Shown here: positions 16,988 through 26,800 of the stretch, piece after piece | Layout: every line of letters starts with the position of its first letter | Numbering within the stretch: position 1 is the first letter of the stretch | From: Bacteroidales bacterium | GTDB lineage: Bacteria > Bacteroidota > Bacteroidia > Bacteroidales > ML635J-15 | Assembly: GCA_017651185.1 (NCBI GenBank) | Contig: JAGCDJ010000006.1 | Span: forward strand, 1-64,000 | DNA length: 64,000 nt | Direction of reading: 5' to 3' | Notes under the pieces: generated by a model | The model's database searches: none | What the model was told of the DNA's origin: nothing | The model's input: only the letters and a program-made list of their open reading frames with translations | Position numbers and translations under genes: made by a program

Positions 16988-17453
16988 TCTTTACAATCTT
17001 GAACGTTTTCACCTCGTTTTTTCCTTTTGTTACACGGACAAAATAGGTTGCCGACGGCAATGCTTTCATGTCGATGTTTGTTTCAGACGAAGCTATACGC
17101 TTCTGCAAGATCTCCTTGCCAGAAATGTCGAACATTGCCATTTCCATTGTCCCTAAATCATCGCCTTCGACACTGAGCGTCAGGAAATCGCTGGTAGGAT
17201 TAGGGAAAACCGAAATAGAAATTGACATTGCACGCGGCAGTTCGATAACATCATAAATCTCGTAGGGTTGCTGTACGCCCTCGATAATTTGTCCGCCAGT
17301 ACCTGCATTTGTAGAACAGAACACCTGTCCGATTGAATAGCTCACGCTTCCGGAACTACCGCCCGCATCACCGCCCGAAGCCGTCACTGCGCTCTGGGCA
17401 AACATGCCGATACCTATCATCAGCACGCAGAAAAGAATAAGTATCTTTCTCAT
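16983..17453 (-). CDS. Small T9SS-exported protein
   Basis: A 156-residue protein from ATG 17453 (MRKILILFCVLMIGIGMFAQ signal peptide). A short glycine/serine-rich mature region (SGGDAGGSSGSVSYSIGQVF, then GVQQPYEIYDV) leads into a complete type A sorting domain (about 78-156, ISVFPNPTSDFLTLSVEG to FKIVKN). This architecture is a common small T9SS cargo in Bacteroidales with no known activity. It is transcribed behind the candidate structured leader at 17518-17625. A start 30 bases further upstream is possible but would place charged residues before the signal. Confidence 0.8.
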   Translation of the reverse strand: MRKILILFCVLMIGIGMFAQSAVTASGGDAGGSSGSVSYSIGQVFCSTNAGTGGQIIEGVQQPYEIYDVIELPRAMSISISVFPNPTSDFLTLSVEGDDLGTMEMAMFDISGKEILQKRIASSETNIDMKALPSATYFVRVTKGKNEVKTFKIVKN

Positions 17454-17517
17454 CTCTAAATATTTTTTTTTGCCGCAGCCCACAATCGGCAGTTTTCAAT
17501 AGACACAAATAAAAAAA

Positions 17518-17625
17518 GTGGGCTTCGTTTGACTCTTATCTGCTCTAAGGTTTCTGGAGTACCTATGCCGTAAATAAGAAAAGCCCACGGATAGACCGCG
17601 AGCATTTCTACTTTATTCTTACGGC
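17518..17625 (-). ncRNA. Candidate structured RNA leader
   Basis: In the 5' region of the small T9SS gene, GTGGGCTT and AAGCCCAC (17588-17581 and 17525-17518 on the minus strand) form a perfect 8-bp closing stem around a 71-base element that has internal complementarity (AGGT/ACCT; CTTAT/ATAAG). A second segment upstream, GCCGTAA (17625-17619), is complementary to TTACGGC (17573-17567) inside the element. The two stems would either form a pseudoknot or exclude each other, as in a switching leader. This is inferred from base pairing only. Confidence 0.4.
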
Positions 17626-17903
17626 AATAAATTTTCCAGAATTTAAGAGCAAGAACAAAAGCAAAAACGCTTTTTTTATTTTAATTTCAACAAATTACAA
17701 ATTCGTTATGTCTGTTTCGTAGTTAAAAATTTTGGTTAGACAATATGTTAAAATTCACAGGACAAATATAATGATAATTTGAGAATGTAAAATTGTTTTA
17801 AATAAAAATGGAAATTAGGGGAAACTTTTGGAAAATTCCCCCTAATTTGTAGTAATCTTTGCGACAGTGTCGCAAGAATTCTATTGTCTATGATTCTACT
17901 ATC
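17626..17903. terminator. AT-rich gap with gpmI terminator
   Basis: The notable element is a hairpin at 17812-17848: AAATTAGGGG pairs perfectly with CCCCTAATTT, with further TTTT/AAAA pairing inside and a T-rich tail on the minus strand. It probably ends the gpmI transcript. The rest of the gap is AT-rich without recognisable signals. Confidence 0.55.
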
Positions 17904-19433
17904 TTAATACAACGCCTTTCCTGTCATTTCCTTTGGCTGCTCTATGCCCATGAGTTTCAGAATGGTGGGGGCGACATCGGCTAAGATGCCGTTGTTCAGC
18001 GATTTGACCTTGTCGGAAATGGCAATGCATGGAACAGGATTGAGCGAGTGGGCTGTGTTGGGCGAACCGTCGGGATTTATGGCGTTGTCGGCGTTGCCGT
18101 GGTCGGCGATGATGATAACATCGTAGTCGTTGTTGCGGGCGGCGGCAACCACTTCGCCTATGCACTTGTCAACATCCTCAACTGCTTCCCAGATTGCCTT
18201 GTAAACGCCTGTGTGTCCGACCATATCGCCGTTGGCAAAGTTGACGACAATGAGGTTGTGCTCGTTCTTGTTGATTTCGGCAACAAGGTTGTCCTTGACG
18301 ATGAACGCGCTCATTTCGGGCTGCAGGTCGTATGTTGCAACTTTGGGCGAAGGGATGAGTATTCTCTTTTCTCCTTCAAACTCGGTTTCGCGTCCGCCGT
18401 TGAAGAAGAAGGTTACATGTGCGTACTTTTCTGTTTCGGCTATGCGCAGTTGCTTCAGTCCGTTGCGCGAAACAATCTCGCCGAGAGTGTTTTGCGGATA
18501 TTCCTTACCGTAGATTACGTTTACGCCCTTGAAATTCTCGTCGTAGCAGGTCATTGTGTAGTATTTGAGCGGAATTGTGTGCATTCCTTCTTCTGGAAAT
18601 TCCTGCTGGGTTAGGGCGGTGGTTATCTGGCGTAGCCTGTCGGTGCGGAAGTTGAAGCAGATAACAACATCGTCGGGCTGTATGGTTGTGTGCGGTTTGC
18701 CGTTGCCGTCAACCATTACAATCGGCTTAATGAATTCATCTGTAACGCCTTCGTCGTAGGATTTCTGCATAGCTGCAATTATGTCGGTCGATTTTTCACC
18801 AATTCCGCTTACCATAAGGTCGTAACCGAGTTTTATGCGGTTCCAGCGCTTGTCGCGGTCCATTGTGTAGTAACGTCCTACAAGCGATGCCAGTTTTACT
18901 GCCGACTTAGTTTCCGACATGTAGTCAACAATGCCTTTTACGAAGCCGATTCCACTCTTCGGGTCGGTGTCGCGGCCGTCGGTGAGGGCGTGGACGAAAG
19001 TCTGCTTGCAGCCTTTCATGTCCGACATTTTTATCAATGCTTCGAGGTGCTTGTCCGACGAGTGTACGCCACCATTGGAGACAAGTCCGAGCAGATGAAC
19101 CTGTTTGCCGTTCTTAATGGCGTAGTCGAAGGCTTCGTTTAGCTTTTCGTTCTTAAAGAACTCGCCGCTTGCAATGGCATTGTTTATGCGACCGTAATCC
19201 TGATATACGATTCGTCCAGCACCGATGTTGAGGTGTCCAACCTCAGAATTTCCCATCTGACCATCGGGCAGACCTACATTCTCGCCGCAAGCAAGCAATT
19301 GCGAGTTTGGATATTGCTTTAGAAAATTGTGGTAGTTTATTGTTTTTGCCGAGTCGATTACGTCGGCTTTGTCGTGCTTTCCGATTCCCCATCCGTCAAG
19401 TATCATGAGGAGGGCCTTCTTGTTTTCGTTCAT
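17904..19433 (-). CDS. gpmI: 2,3-bisphosphoglycerate-independent phosphoglycerate mutase
   Basis: A 509-residue glycolytic enzyme interconverting 3- and 2-phosphoglycerate with two Mn2+ ions. The N-terminus has the metal-binding LMILDGWG, the phosphoryl-accepting serine is in [14 protein letters not shown], and the C-terminal alkaline-phosphatase-fold metal motifs are ADHGNAD and [26 protein letters not shown] sequence ([14 protein letters not shown]) is intact. Length is typical. It is monocistronic and divergent from mutS; the gap upstream contains a 33-bp repeat array with promoter-like boxes facing this gene. Confidence 0.97.
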   Translation of the reverse strand: MNENKKALLMILDGWGIGKHDKADVIDSAKTINYHNFLKQYPNSQLLACGENVGLPDGQMGNSEVGHLNIGAGRIVYQDYGRINNAIASGEFFKNEKLNEAFDYAIKNGKQVHLLGLVSNGGVHSSDKHLEALIKMSDMKGCKQTFVHALTDGRDTDPKSGIGFVKGIVDYMSETKSAVKLASLVGRYYTMDRDKRWNRIKLGYDLMVSGIGEKSTDIIAAMQKSYDEGVTDEFIKPIVMVDGNGKPHTTIQPDDVVICFNFRTDRLRQITTALTQQEFPEEGMHTIPLKYYTMTCYDENFKGVNVIYGKEYPQNTLGEIVSRNGLKQLRIAETEKYAHVTFFFNGGRETEFEGEKRILIPSPKVATYDLQPEMSAFIVKDNLVAEINKNEHNLIVVNFANGDMVGHTGVYKAIWEAVEDVDKCIGEVVAAARNNDYDVIIIADHGNADNAINPDGSPNTAHSLNPVPCIAISDKVKSLNNGILADVAPTILKLMGIEQPKEMTGKALY

Positions 19434-19599
19434 TTTTCGTTGTTTTTTAGATTTTGCGAAGATAATAAAAATATGCGTTTATCTGCCAGCGAAAATTTTG
19501 TCCATTATATTTTCGACTTGTCCAGAGTTTTTTTACGAAAAATGTCTTTAAATGGTATTTGTTTGGAAAATGCTGAATATCTGTGTGTTAGTGGTGAGC

Positions 19600-19698
19600 T
19601 TTGTAATAAATCCAAAGATGAAATTGCTTAATTTTGTAACAAATCCAAACATAAAATCTTGATTTTTTGTAACAGATCCAAAGATACTTTTGAGTCTG
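19600..19698. repeat. Three 33-bp direct repeats with promoter-like boxes
   Basis: Units start at 19600, 19633 and 19666, each beginning TTTGTAAYARATCCAAASAT. On the minus strand each unit carries a TAnnTTTG-like box: TATCTTTG (19686-19679), TATGTTTG (19653-19646) and CATCTTTG (19620-19613). A TTTG-like box in one unit lies exactly 19 bases from the -7 box of the next. It sits in the gpmI-mutS gap and could act as stacked promoters or operator iterons. The remaining gap (19434-19599 and 19699-19792) holds nothing else I recognise. Confidence 0.6.
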
Positions 19699-19792
19699 AT
19701 TCTTGATTTTCGTCCTCAAAATTGATCTTGCTTGTTTTATAACTTTGCCATATTGTTAATAATGTTTAAGTCCGTCCTTCGATTTTTTTCCG

Positions 19793-19800
19793 TAGTTTTG
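19793..19800 (+). promoter_or_regulatory. -7 promoter box of mutS
   Basis: TAGTTTTG fits TAnnTTTG and lies 20 bases before the mutS ATG. Confidence 0.55.
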
Positions 19801-19820
19801 CGCACCTAAAATAGTTTCCG

Positions 19821-22424
19821 ATGACCAAGAAAGATACAGAAACACCGCTGATGAAGCAGTACTACGAAGTGAAACGCAAGCACCCCGATGCAATTCTTTT
19901 GTTTAGGGTGGGCGATTTCTACGAAACCTTTGGTGATGACGCGGTTGTGGCGAGTAAAATTCTTGGCATAACGCTTACTCAGCGTGCAGGTGCTCCGCTT
20001 GCCGGCGTTCCGTATCATGCAATCGATACATACTTGCCACGACTTGTGCGTGCTGGTCAGCGGGTGGCTATTTGCGAGCAGCTCGAAGATCCCAAGACTG
20101 CCAAAACTATTGTGAAGCGTGGCATTACCGAATTGGTAACTCCGGGCATAACAATGGACGATAATGTGCTTGAACAGAAGGAAAATAATTTCCTTGCAAG
20201 CATTTACTACGACAAAAAGATTTACGGCATTTCTTTCCTCGATATTTCAACAGGCGAATTTCTTGTATCGCAGGGAACTCGTGAATACATAGATAAGCTA
20301 ATCCAAAACTTTAAGCCAAAGGAAGTTATATTCGAGAAAAACCAGAAGACGGAGATATTGGAAAATTTCCGCGAGCTTCCTGCAACATACGATCTTCCCG
20401 ACTGGATGTTTACCGAGGAAAATGCCTTTGAGAAGCTTACTAAGCAGTTCAATGCCAAGTCGCTCAAAGGTTTTGGTGTAGAGCAATTTAAGGTCGGCGT
20501 TGTCGCTGCTGGTGCAATAATCGACTACCTTGAATATACCAAGCACGACTGTTGCGAACACATAAAGAACCTTGCTCGTATCGATGAAGACAAATATGTT
20601 TGGTTAGACAAGTTTACAATACGCAACCTTGAACTTTTTGACTCGGGATACGAAAACGGAAAAAGTTTGATAAATGTCATCGACAGTACTCAGACGGGAA
20701 TGGGTGGTAGGTTGCTAAAGCGTTGGTTGTCATTGCCCTTGAAAAATGTGGCGGAGATAAACGAGCGACTGAATGTGGTCGAATACTTGATAAAGAACAA
20801 TGAAGTTTGTAATAGCATTTCGTCACAATTGTCGATGGTTGGCGATATCGAGCGTTTGGCTTCAAAAGTGGCTGTAATGCGGGTAAATCCGCGCGAAATG
20901 CTTCAGCTGAAATATTCACTCGATGCCATTGAACCGATAATCAAGGTTTGCAAGGAGTCGAAAATTCCCGAAATGCAAGTCATCGGTGAGAAAATCTACG
21001 ATTGCACAGAATTGCGCGATAAAATTGGCAGTTATCTTAATCCAGAATGCCCCAACATGCTCTCGAAGGGCAATGTGATAAAAAGTGGTGCAAATGCTGA
21101 ACTTGATGAACTGCGTAGCATATCAAATGGTGGACGCAACTATCTTAACGACCTTGAACGCCGTGAAAGTCAGCGGACAGGAATCCCTTCATTGAAAGTA
21201 AGTTATAACAATGTTTTCGGCTATTACTTTGAAGTTCGCAATACTCACAAGGACAAGGTTCCGCCAGAGTGGACTCGCAAGCAGACGCTTGTAAGCGCCG
21301 AGCGATACATCAACGAGGAACTGAAAGAGTACGAGGAAAAAATTCTTGGTGCCGAAGAAAAGATTTCTGCAATTGAATCGCGACTATTTAATGAACTTAT
21401 TGCTTTTGCAACAACGCAAATTGGTAAGGTACAGGTAAATGCTGGACTTATTGCTCGTCTTGATTGCTTGCTTTCGTTCGCAAAGGATGCCGTGCAGAAC
21501 AATTATTGCCGTCCTGAGGTTAACGAGGAAAACATAATCGACATTAAGGAAGGTCGTCATCCTGTGATAGAGAAGCAGTTGAAGTTCGGTGAACCATATA
21601 TTTCAAACAATGTTTTCCTTGATGACAAGACCCAGCAGATAATGATGATAACCGGACCTAACATGTCTGGTAAGTCGGCGTTGCTACGCCAGACTGCGCT
21701 GATATGCATTATGGCGCAAATCGGTAGTTATGTGCCTGCACAGAAAGCAACGCTTGGAATAGTCGACAAGATTTTTACCCGCGTTGGTGCATCCGACAAC
21801 ATTTCGATGGGAGAGTCAACTTTCATGGTAGAAATGACAGAGGCGGCAAGCATAATGAACAACTTGTCTGATCGTAGTTTGATACTCCTCGATGAACTCG
21901 GTCGTGGCACAAGCACCTACGATGGTATTTCAATAGCTTGGGCAATAGCAGAATACATTCACGAGCATTCGAAGGCAAAGACCTTGTTTGCAACTCATTA
22001 CCACGAACTTAACGAAATGGAGAAGGATTTCAAGCGCATAAGGAACTACAATGTTTCTGTGCAGGAGTCTGGCAATAAGGTGATATTCCTACGTAAACTG
22101 CAGCCGGGTGGAAGCGAACATAGCTTTGGTATTCATGTTGCAAAGATGGCAGGAATGCCAAAGTCGATTGTATATCGTGCCAACAAGATTCTTGAGCAGT
22201 TAGAAGCGGCTGGAAGCGATGTGAATGGCGTCGCAAATGTTGGGAAACCAGTGGATAACATTGCCCAGAACCGAGATGGTTACCAGTTGAGTTTCTTCCA
22301 GTTGGACGATCCTGTGCTTTCGCAAATCAAAAAGGAACTTATGAATCTTGACATTGACCGCCTCAGTCCGCTCGAAGCACTCAACAAGTTGAACGAAATA
22401 AAGAAACTCGCTGGAGCAAAGTAG
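19821..22424 (+). CDS. mutS: DNA mismatch repair protein MutS
   Basis: An 867-residue mismatch-recognition ATPase. The N-terminal mismatch-binding motif is intact in [14 protein letters not shown] (Phe-x-Glu wedge), followed by connector, core and clamp domains. The C-terminal ABC-type ATPase has Walker [16 protein letters not shown], the signature region STFMVEM, Walker [17 protein letters not shown] and the H-loop ATHYHEL. Length and order are those of MutS1 rather than MutS2 (no Smr domain). With mutL at 57.8 kb in the same window, the organism has the core mismatch repair pair but not as one operon. Confidence 0.97.
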   Translation: MTKKDTETPLMKQYYEVKRKHPDAILLFRVGDFYETFGDDAVVASKILGITLTQRAGAPLAGVPYHAIDTYLPRLVRAGQRVAICEQLEDPKTAKTIVKRGITELVTPGITMDDNVLEQKENNFLASIYYDKKIYGISFLDISTGEFLVSQGTREYIDKLIQNFKPKEVIFEKNQKTEILENFRELPATYDLPDWMFTEENAFEKLTKQFNAKSLKGFGVEQFKVGVVAAGAIIDYLEYTKHDCCEHIKNLARIDEDKYVWLDKFTIRNLELFDSGYENGKSLINVIDSTQTGMGGRLLKRWLSLPLKNVAEINERLNVVEYLIKNNEVCNSISSQLSMVGDIERLASKVAVMRVNPREMLQLKYSLDAIEPIIKVCKESKIPEMQVIGEKIYDCTELRDKIGSYLNPECPNMLSKGNVIKSGANAELDELRSISNGGRNYLNDLERRESQRTGIPSLKVSYNNVFGYYFEVRNTHKDKVPPEWTRKQTLVSAERYINEELKEYEEKILGAEEKISAIESRLFNELIAFATTQIGKVQVNAGLIARLDCLLSFAKDAVQNNYCRPEVNEENIIDIKEGRHPVIEKQLKFGEPYISNNVFLDDKTQQIMMITGPNMSGKSALLRQTALICIMAQIGSYVPAQKATLGIVDKIFTRVGASDNISMGESTFMVEMTEAASIMNNLSDRSLILLDELGRGTSTYDGISIAWAIAEYIHEHSKAKTLFATHYHELNEMEKDFKRIRNYNVSVQESGNKVIFLRKLQPGGSEHSFGIHVAKMAGMPKSIVYRANKILEQLEAAGSDVNGVANVGKPVDNIAQNRDGYQLSFFQLDDPVLSQIKKELMNLDIDRLSPLEALNKLNEIKKLAGAK

Positions 22425-22504
22425 GTTGATTCTTGTCTTATGTTGCCTTGATTCAGATGCTGAAACAAGTTTAGCATGACGCAGTAGGGTAGTATGGCTT
22501 CTTT

Positions 22505-23707
22505 TTATTTCCTAAAAACTTCAACTGCCTTGTCGAATATTCCGCTAAGGTAAGCCAGAGTCATCCCGTAGTTTGAAATTGGTATGCCAGCATCAACGGC
22601 TGGTTTCAGACGGTTCATCAGTTGTTTGCGTGTTACCATGCACCCACCGCACTGTATTACCATAGCAAAGTCGGTAATAGGTTCAGGAATGCTGTCAAGT
22701 CCTGCTACAAATGTGAAATCCAATTGCTTACCAGTGAATTTGCGCAGTCCATTTGGAATTTTTACTCGACCTATATCCTCGCACGATACATGATGGCTGC
22801 AACTTTCAAGCATCAGTATCTTGTCGCCGTCCTTAAGCGTTGAAATAGCAGGCGTTCCTTTGAGGTAGTTTGCAAAATCGCCTTTGCTGCGGGCGAGAAC
22901 AATCGAGAAACTTGTCAGCGGTACATCCTTAGGAATCATGTCCTTAACCTTGTGGAAAACTTGTGAGTCGGTTATTGCAAGGCGTGGTTTTATTCCTCGG
23001 CGGAAGAACTCTTCGACTTCGGTGTCCTGGATTACGAATGCCATGCAGTGGTTGTCAAGACAGTCGCGTAGAACCTGCACCTGTGGAAGAATCATTCGTC
23101 CTTGTGGTGCTTCGCTGTCAATAGGCGTGATTAGCAGTACAATATCATTCTTTTCTACAATGTCGCCAAGCAGAGAACCGAACGTCCATGTGTTTTCAGG
23201 GGCAATTTGCTTTATGGTTTCAAAAACAAGTGAAACCTTGTCGCGGTTTTGTGTGGTGAAGTCGATTACTGGCACATCGAATTCTTTTTCTATGCTTGTT
23301 TTCAGACTATTATTCAAAGGAGTTATGTCCGATTTGTTGTGTATTATGAAATAAGGAGTTTTTAGCGCGTTTAGTTTGCCAATGAGTTCGCGTTCCTGTT
23401 CACCGAATTCGTTGTTCGAAATCACAATTATTGCCATGTCAATAATGTTAATGGTGTCGAGTGATTTCTGGACTCTTAATTGTCCGGTTTCACCTTCGTC
23501 ATCAATGCCAGCAGTATCGATGAAAATAACGGGGGCATAGCCCAATATTTCGTACGAGCGTTTTACAGGGTCTGTGGTTGTTCCCTTAAGGTCGGAAACA
23601 ATTGAAATGTTTTGTCCTGATAGACAGTTTATTAATGAAGATTTTCCGGCGTTGCGTCTTCCGTATATCCCTATGTGCGGTTTGTTGTCTTTTCCTTGTT
23701 TCATCAT
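22505..23707 (-). CDS. hydF: [FeFe]-hydrogenase H-cluster maturation GTPase HydF
   Basis: A 400-residue scaffold that assembles the 2Fe subcluster and delivers it to hydrogenase. The GTPase domain has G1 GRRNAGKSS, G3 DTAGIDD and G4 HNKSD. The C-terminal cluster-binding domain has the ligand set in ESCSHHVSCEDIGRVKIP and IQCGGCMVTRKQL. ATG 23707 is chosen because a TATATTTG box lies at 23740-23733 on the minus strand; the frame stays open further upstream but would precede transcription. HydE, HydG and the hydrogenase are not in the window. It indicates anaerobic hydrogen metabolism. Confidence 0.95.
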   Translation of the reverse strand: MMKQGKDNKPHIGIYGRRNAGKSSLINCLSGQNISIVSDLKGTTTDPVKRSYEILGYAPVIFIDTAGIDDEGETGQLRVQKSLDTINIIDMAIIVISNNEFGEQERELIGKLNALKTPYFIIHNKSDITPLNNSLKTSIEKEFDVPVIDFTTQNRDKVSLVFETIKQIAPENTWTFGSLLGDIVEKNDIVLLITPIDSEAPQGRMILPQVQVLRDCLDNHCMAFVIQDTEVEEFFRRGIKPRLAITDSQVFHKVKDMIPKDVPLTSFSIVLARSKGDFANYLKGTPAISTLKDGDKILMLESCSHHVSCEDIGRVKIPNGLRKFTGKQLDFTFVAGLDSIPEPITDFAMVIQCGGCMVTRKQLMNRLKPAVDAGIPISNYGMTLAYLSGIFDKAVEVFRK

Positions 23708-23732
23708 ATAAAACTTTGCGAATATATGTTCG

Positions 23733-23740
23733 CAAATATA
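23733..23740 (-). promoter_or_regulatory. -7 promoter box of hydF
   Basis: TATATTTG on the minus strand, 25 bases before the chosen hydF start; it decides against the longer open frame. Confidence 0.6.
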
Positions 23741-23846
23741 ATTTTTTTTATTGGTGTATGATATGGTAAAAACTATCTCAAACTTTTGAAGTTTACATTC
23801 CGATCTTTTTGTTAATTTTGCGAGATAATTATAATTGAGTTTGAAA

Positions 23847-26800
23847 ATGAAAAGAGTATTGGTAATCATACCCATGCTGCTGTTGTTGGTGCAGTGTGCT
23901 TTTGCCCAGATAAGTACTTATCCGTGGACTGAGGATTTCGAGAGCAATAGTTTTGAAACAAATGGATGGACAACTAGCATTATATCAGGAAATGCTGATT
24001 GGGGAATAGGAACTGGTGGTACTGGAAATGGCAATCCATTGGAGACGGCGCATGGTGGAAATTATAATGCAATAATTAACAATGGTCGGACTAGTGGTGA
24101 TACTACTATGTTGCTTTCTCCTGTCTTTGCGCGTCCAAATATGGATGGAACGATAGAAATTTCGTTCTACTATGCAAATCCTAAGTGGAGTAATGATTAC
24201 GATGTTTTGATTGTAAAATATATTGATGCACAGAAAGATTCTACGCTTTTGATTGTTGAAGATTATAACGATGAGTGGACTTCTGCAACCGTAGAATTGC
24301 CGGTGTCGAGTCTTGCCGCAACTTTCCAAATAGGTTTTGTTGGTGTGCCAAGATGGGGTTATGGTTTCCTGCTAGATGATATTAATTTTGATTTCGAAGA
24401 GAGTCCTGTTGTTGTGGTTAATCCAATCGATACTTATCCGTGGTGCGAAGATTTTGAGAGTGGAGTATTGGAAACAAATGGTTTTGCTGCAAGTATTTTA
24501 TCGGGTAGTGTAAATTGGCATTTAGGAACTGGAGCCGTCAGTGGCAGTTCTTTTTTCAGTGCTCATAGTGGTTCGTATAATGCAATAATAAGTAACGAAT
24601 CACACAATGCTGATACTGCTATGTTGCTAACACCAGTTTTTGAGCGTCCAAATAATATTGATACGCTCGAATTGTCGTTCTATTTTGCCAATCTTAGTTG
24701 GGGCAATGATTTTGACCGCTTGATTGTAAAGTATAGGGATGAGACAGGTGATTCTTTATTGTTGTCAATAACGAATAGCAATTCGCGATGGACTCGTAAG
24801 AAAATTCAGCTTCCTGTTGCAGATTTGGCAGAAACATTTCAGATTGCCTTTTACGGAATGCCAAGTTATGGATATGGCTTCTTGCTCGATGACATTTGCA
24901 TGGATGAATATGTGGCACCTGTACTCGATGTCATTGATACGGATACATATAGGCAAGTAGGTACAGGCGAAGTAACAGCAACGCTTCCTTTGCAAACATC
25001 ATCTGGCTACAGTTATACTCAACAGATTTTCTTGTCGAATGAAATGGGTGGAGCCAAGACCATTTATTCGTTGGCGTTTGAATATTCTGGCAACGAGACA
25101 GAGGAGGTTCAAAGGGGTGTGAAGATATATATGGCAAATACGGAGAAACCTTTGTTTTATGGTTATGACTTTGTCAATTTGTCAAATATGACAAAGGTGT
25201 TTTCTGGATTGATGACAATTCCTGCCGAGGCATCGTGGGCGACAATTGTACTCGAAACACCTTTTGAATATGATGGTACAAGCAATTTGGTACTTGCTGT
25301 TTATGACAATACAGGATCGACTGCCAATAATAGACTTTTCAATTGTTCGGAATTTGAAGAGTCCATGTCGATTTCTTCATTCAGTGATTATAATATTAGC
25401 ATAGCAGAATCGTATATTTATGGAAATGTAGGGAATAAGCGTAACAATGTAAGGTTTGGCATTGTGGAGCAAACTCCAGAACTTCCAGCTGTTGATGTCG
25501 AAGAAACATCGGAATATCTTCAAGTTGGTACAAATACAACTAATGCTAAAAGTTTTCTGCCAGTAAAAACTGACGAAAACTGGTCGTTTTCGCAACAGAT
25601 TTTCGATTCGCGCGAATTGGGCGGCGAGAAGACAATATATAGTTTGTCGTTCAACTATTTGGAAAATACAAACGGTGATATTTCTCGCAACTTGAAGGTT
25701 TACCTTGCCCATACAGAAAAGCTGGAGTATGATGCTGTTAACGAGGTCGTTAATTGGGTTGATATGACAAAGGTCTATTCCGGACAACTGAGGATGGAGT
25801 CGGAAAGCGGTTGGGCAACGATAGTGTTTAATACTCCGTTCCATTATAATGGCGTTGACAATTTGATGCTTACAGTTGTCGATGTGACAGGAGGACCAGA
25901 AAGCAATCCGGTGCAGTTCGCCTGCTCTAATATTGTGAAAAGTAGTGCCGTGGCTCTTTCTAATTATAGTGCACTTTCATACAGTGAGATGTCTTATTCT
26001 GCTGGCAATTTGTGTCGTTTCCGTAGCAATGTTAGGTTTGGTCTTGAATATGTGGAACCAGTGCAATATGTGGTTGATGTAGAGGAAACTGATGAATATT
26101 TGCAAGTTGGAACTGGCAATATTGAAATAGTGGGAGAACTACCAATTCAATTGACCAGAACGTGGTCGTATTCGCAGCAGATATTCAGGGCTGAGGATTT
26201 TGGTGGAAGACGTACTATTTATTCGCTGTCGTTCAATTATACTGGCAATACAAATGGTGAGTTTACTCGAAATGTAAAGGCATATCTCGGTCATACACAA
26301 AAAGATGAGTTTGATTCTGCCAGTGATGATTTTGTGAATGTCACAGAAATGACAAAGGTATATTCCGGTTTGATGCGATTTGATGCAGAAAGCGGTTGGG
26401 CAATGCTTGTTTTTGACAATCCTTTCGTTTACAATGGCACTGACAATCTAGTAGTAGCAGTTGTCGACAATACAGGTCACGTGGATTCGCAAGTGTCGTT
26501 TGTCGGTAGCAATGTCGAAGGAAGCCAGTCGGTGTGTGCAGCTGCTTCTTATTCTGCTTCGCTTAATACGACTTCGTTTTCCGATTGCGCTTTGCGTTTT
26601 TATCGCAACAATGTTCGTTTCGGACTCGTATATGTTGAACCGCCTGCACATGTTGTCGATACAATAGAAACTGCTGAATACCTGCAAGTTGGAACAGGTT
26701 CGGAAACATCAAGCGAATTGCCAACCAATACATATTATAATTATAGTTATTCGCAACAGTTGTTTACTTCGTACGAAATGGGCGGACAGCGTACGATCTA

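Noticed and set aside
19600..19698. Possible CRISPR array (regular 33-bp spacing)
   Set aside because: Only three units, no unique spacers (the whole unit repeats), and no cas genes in the window. The same applies to the 32-bp array at 39117-39197.
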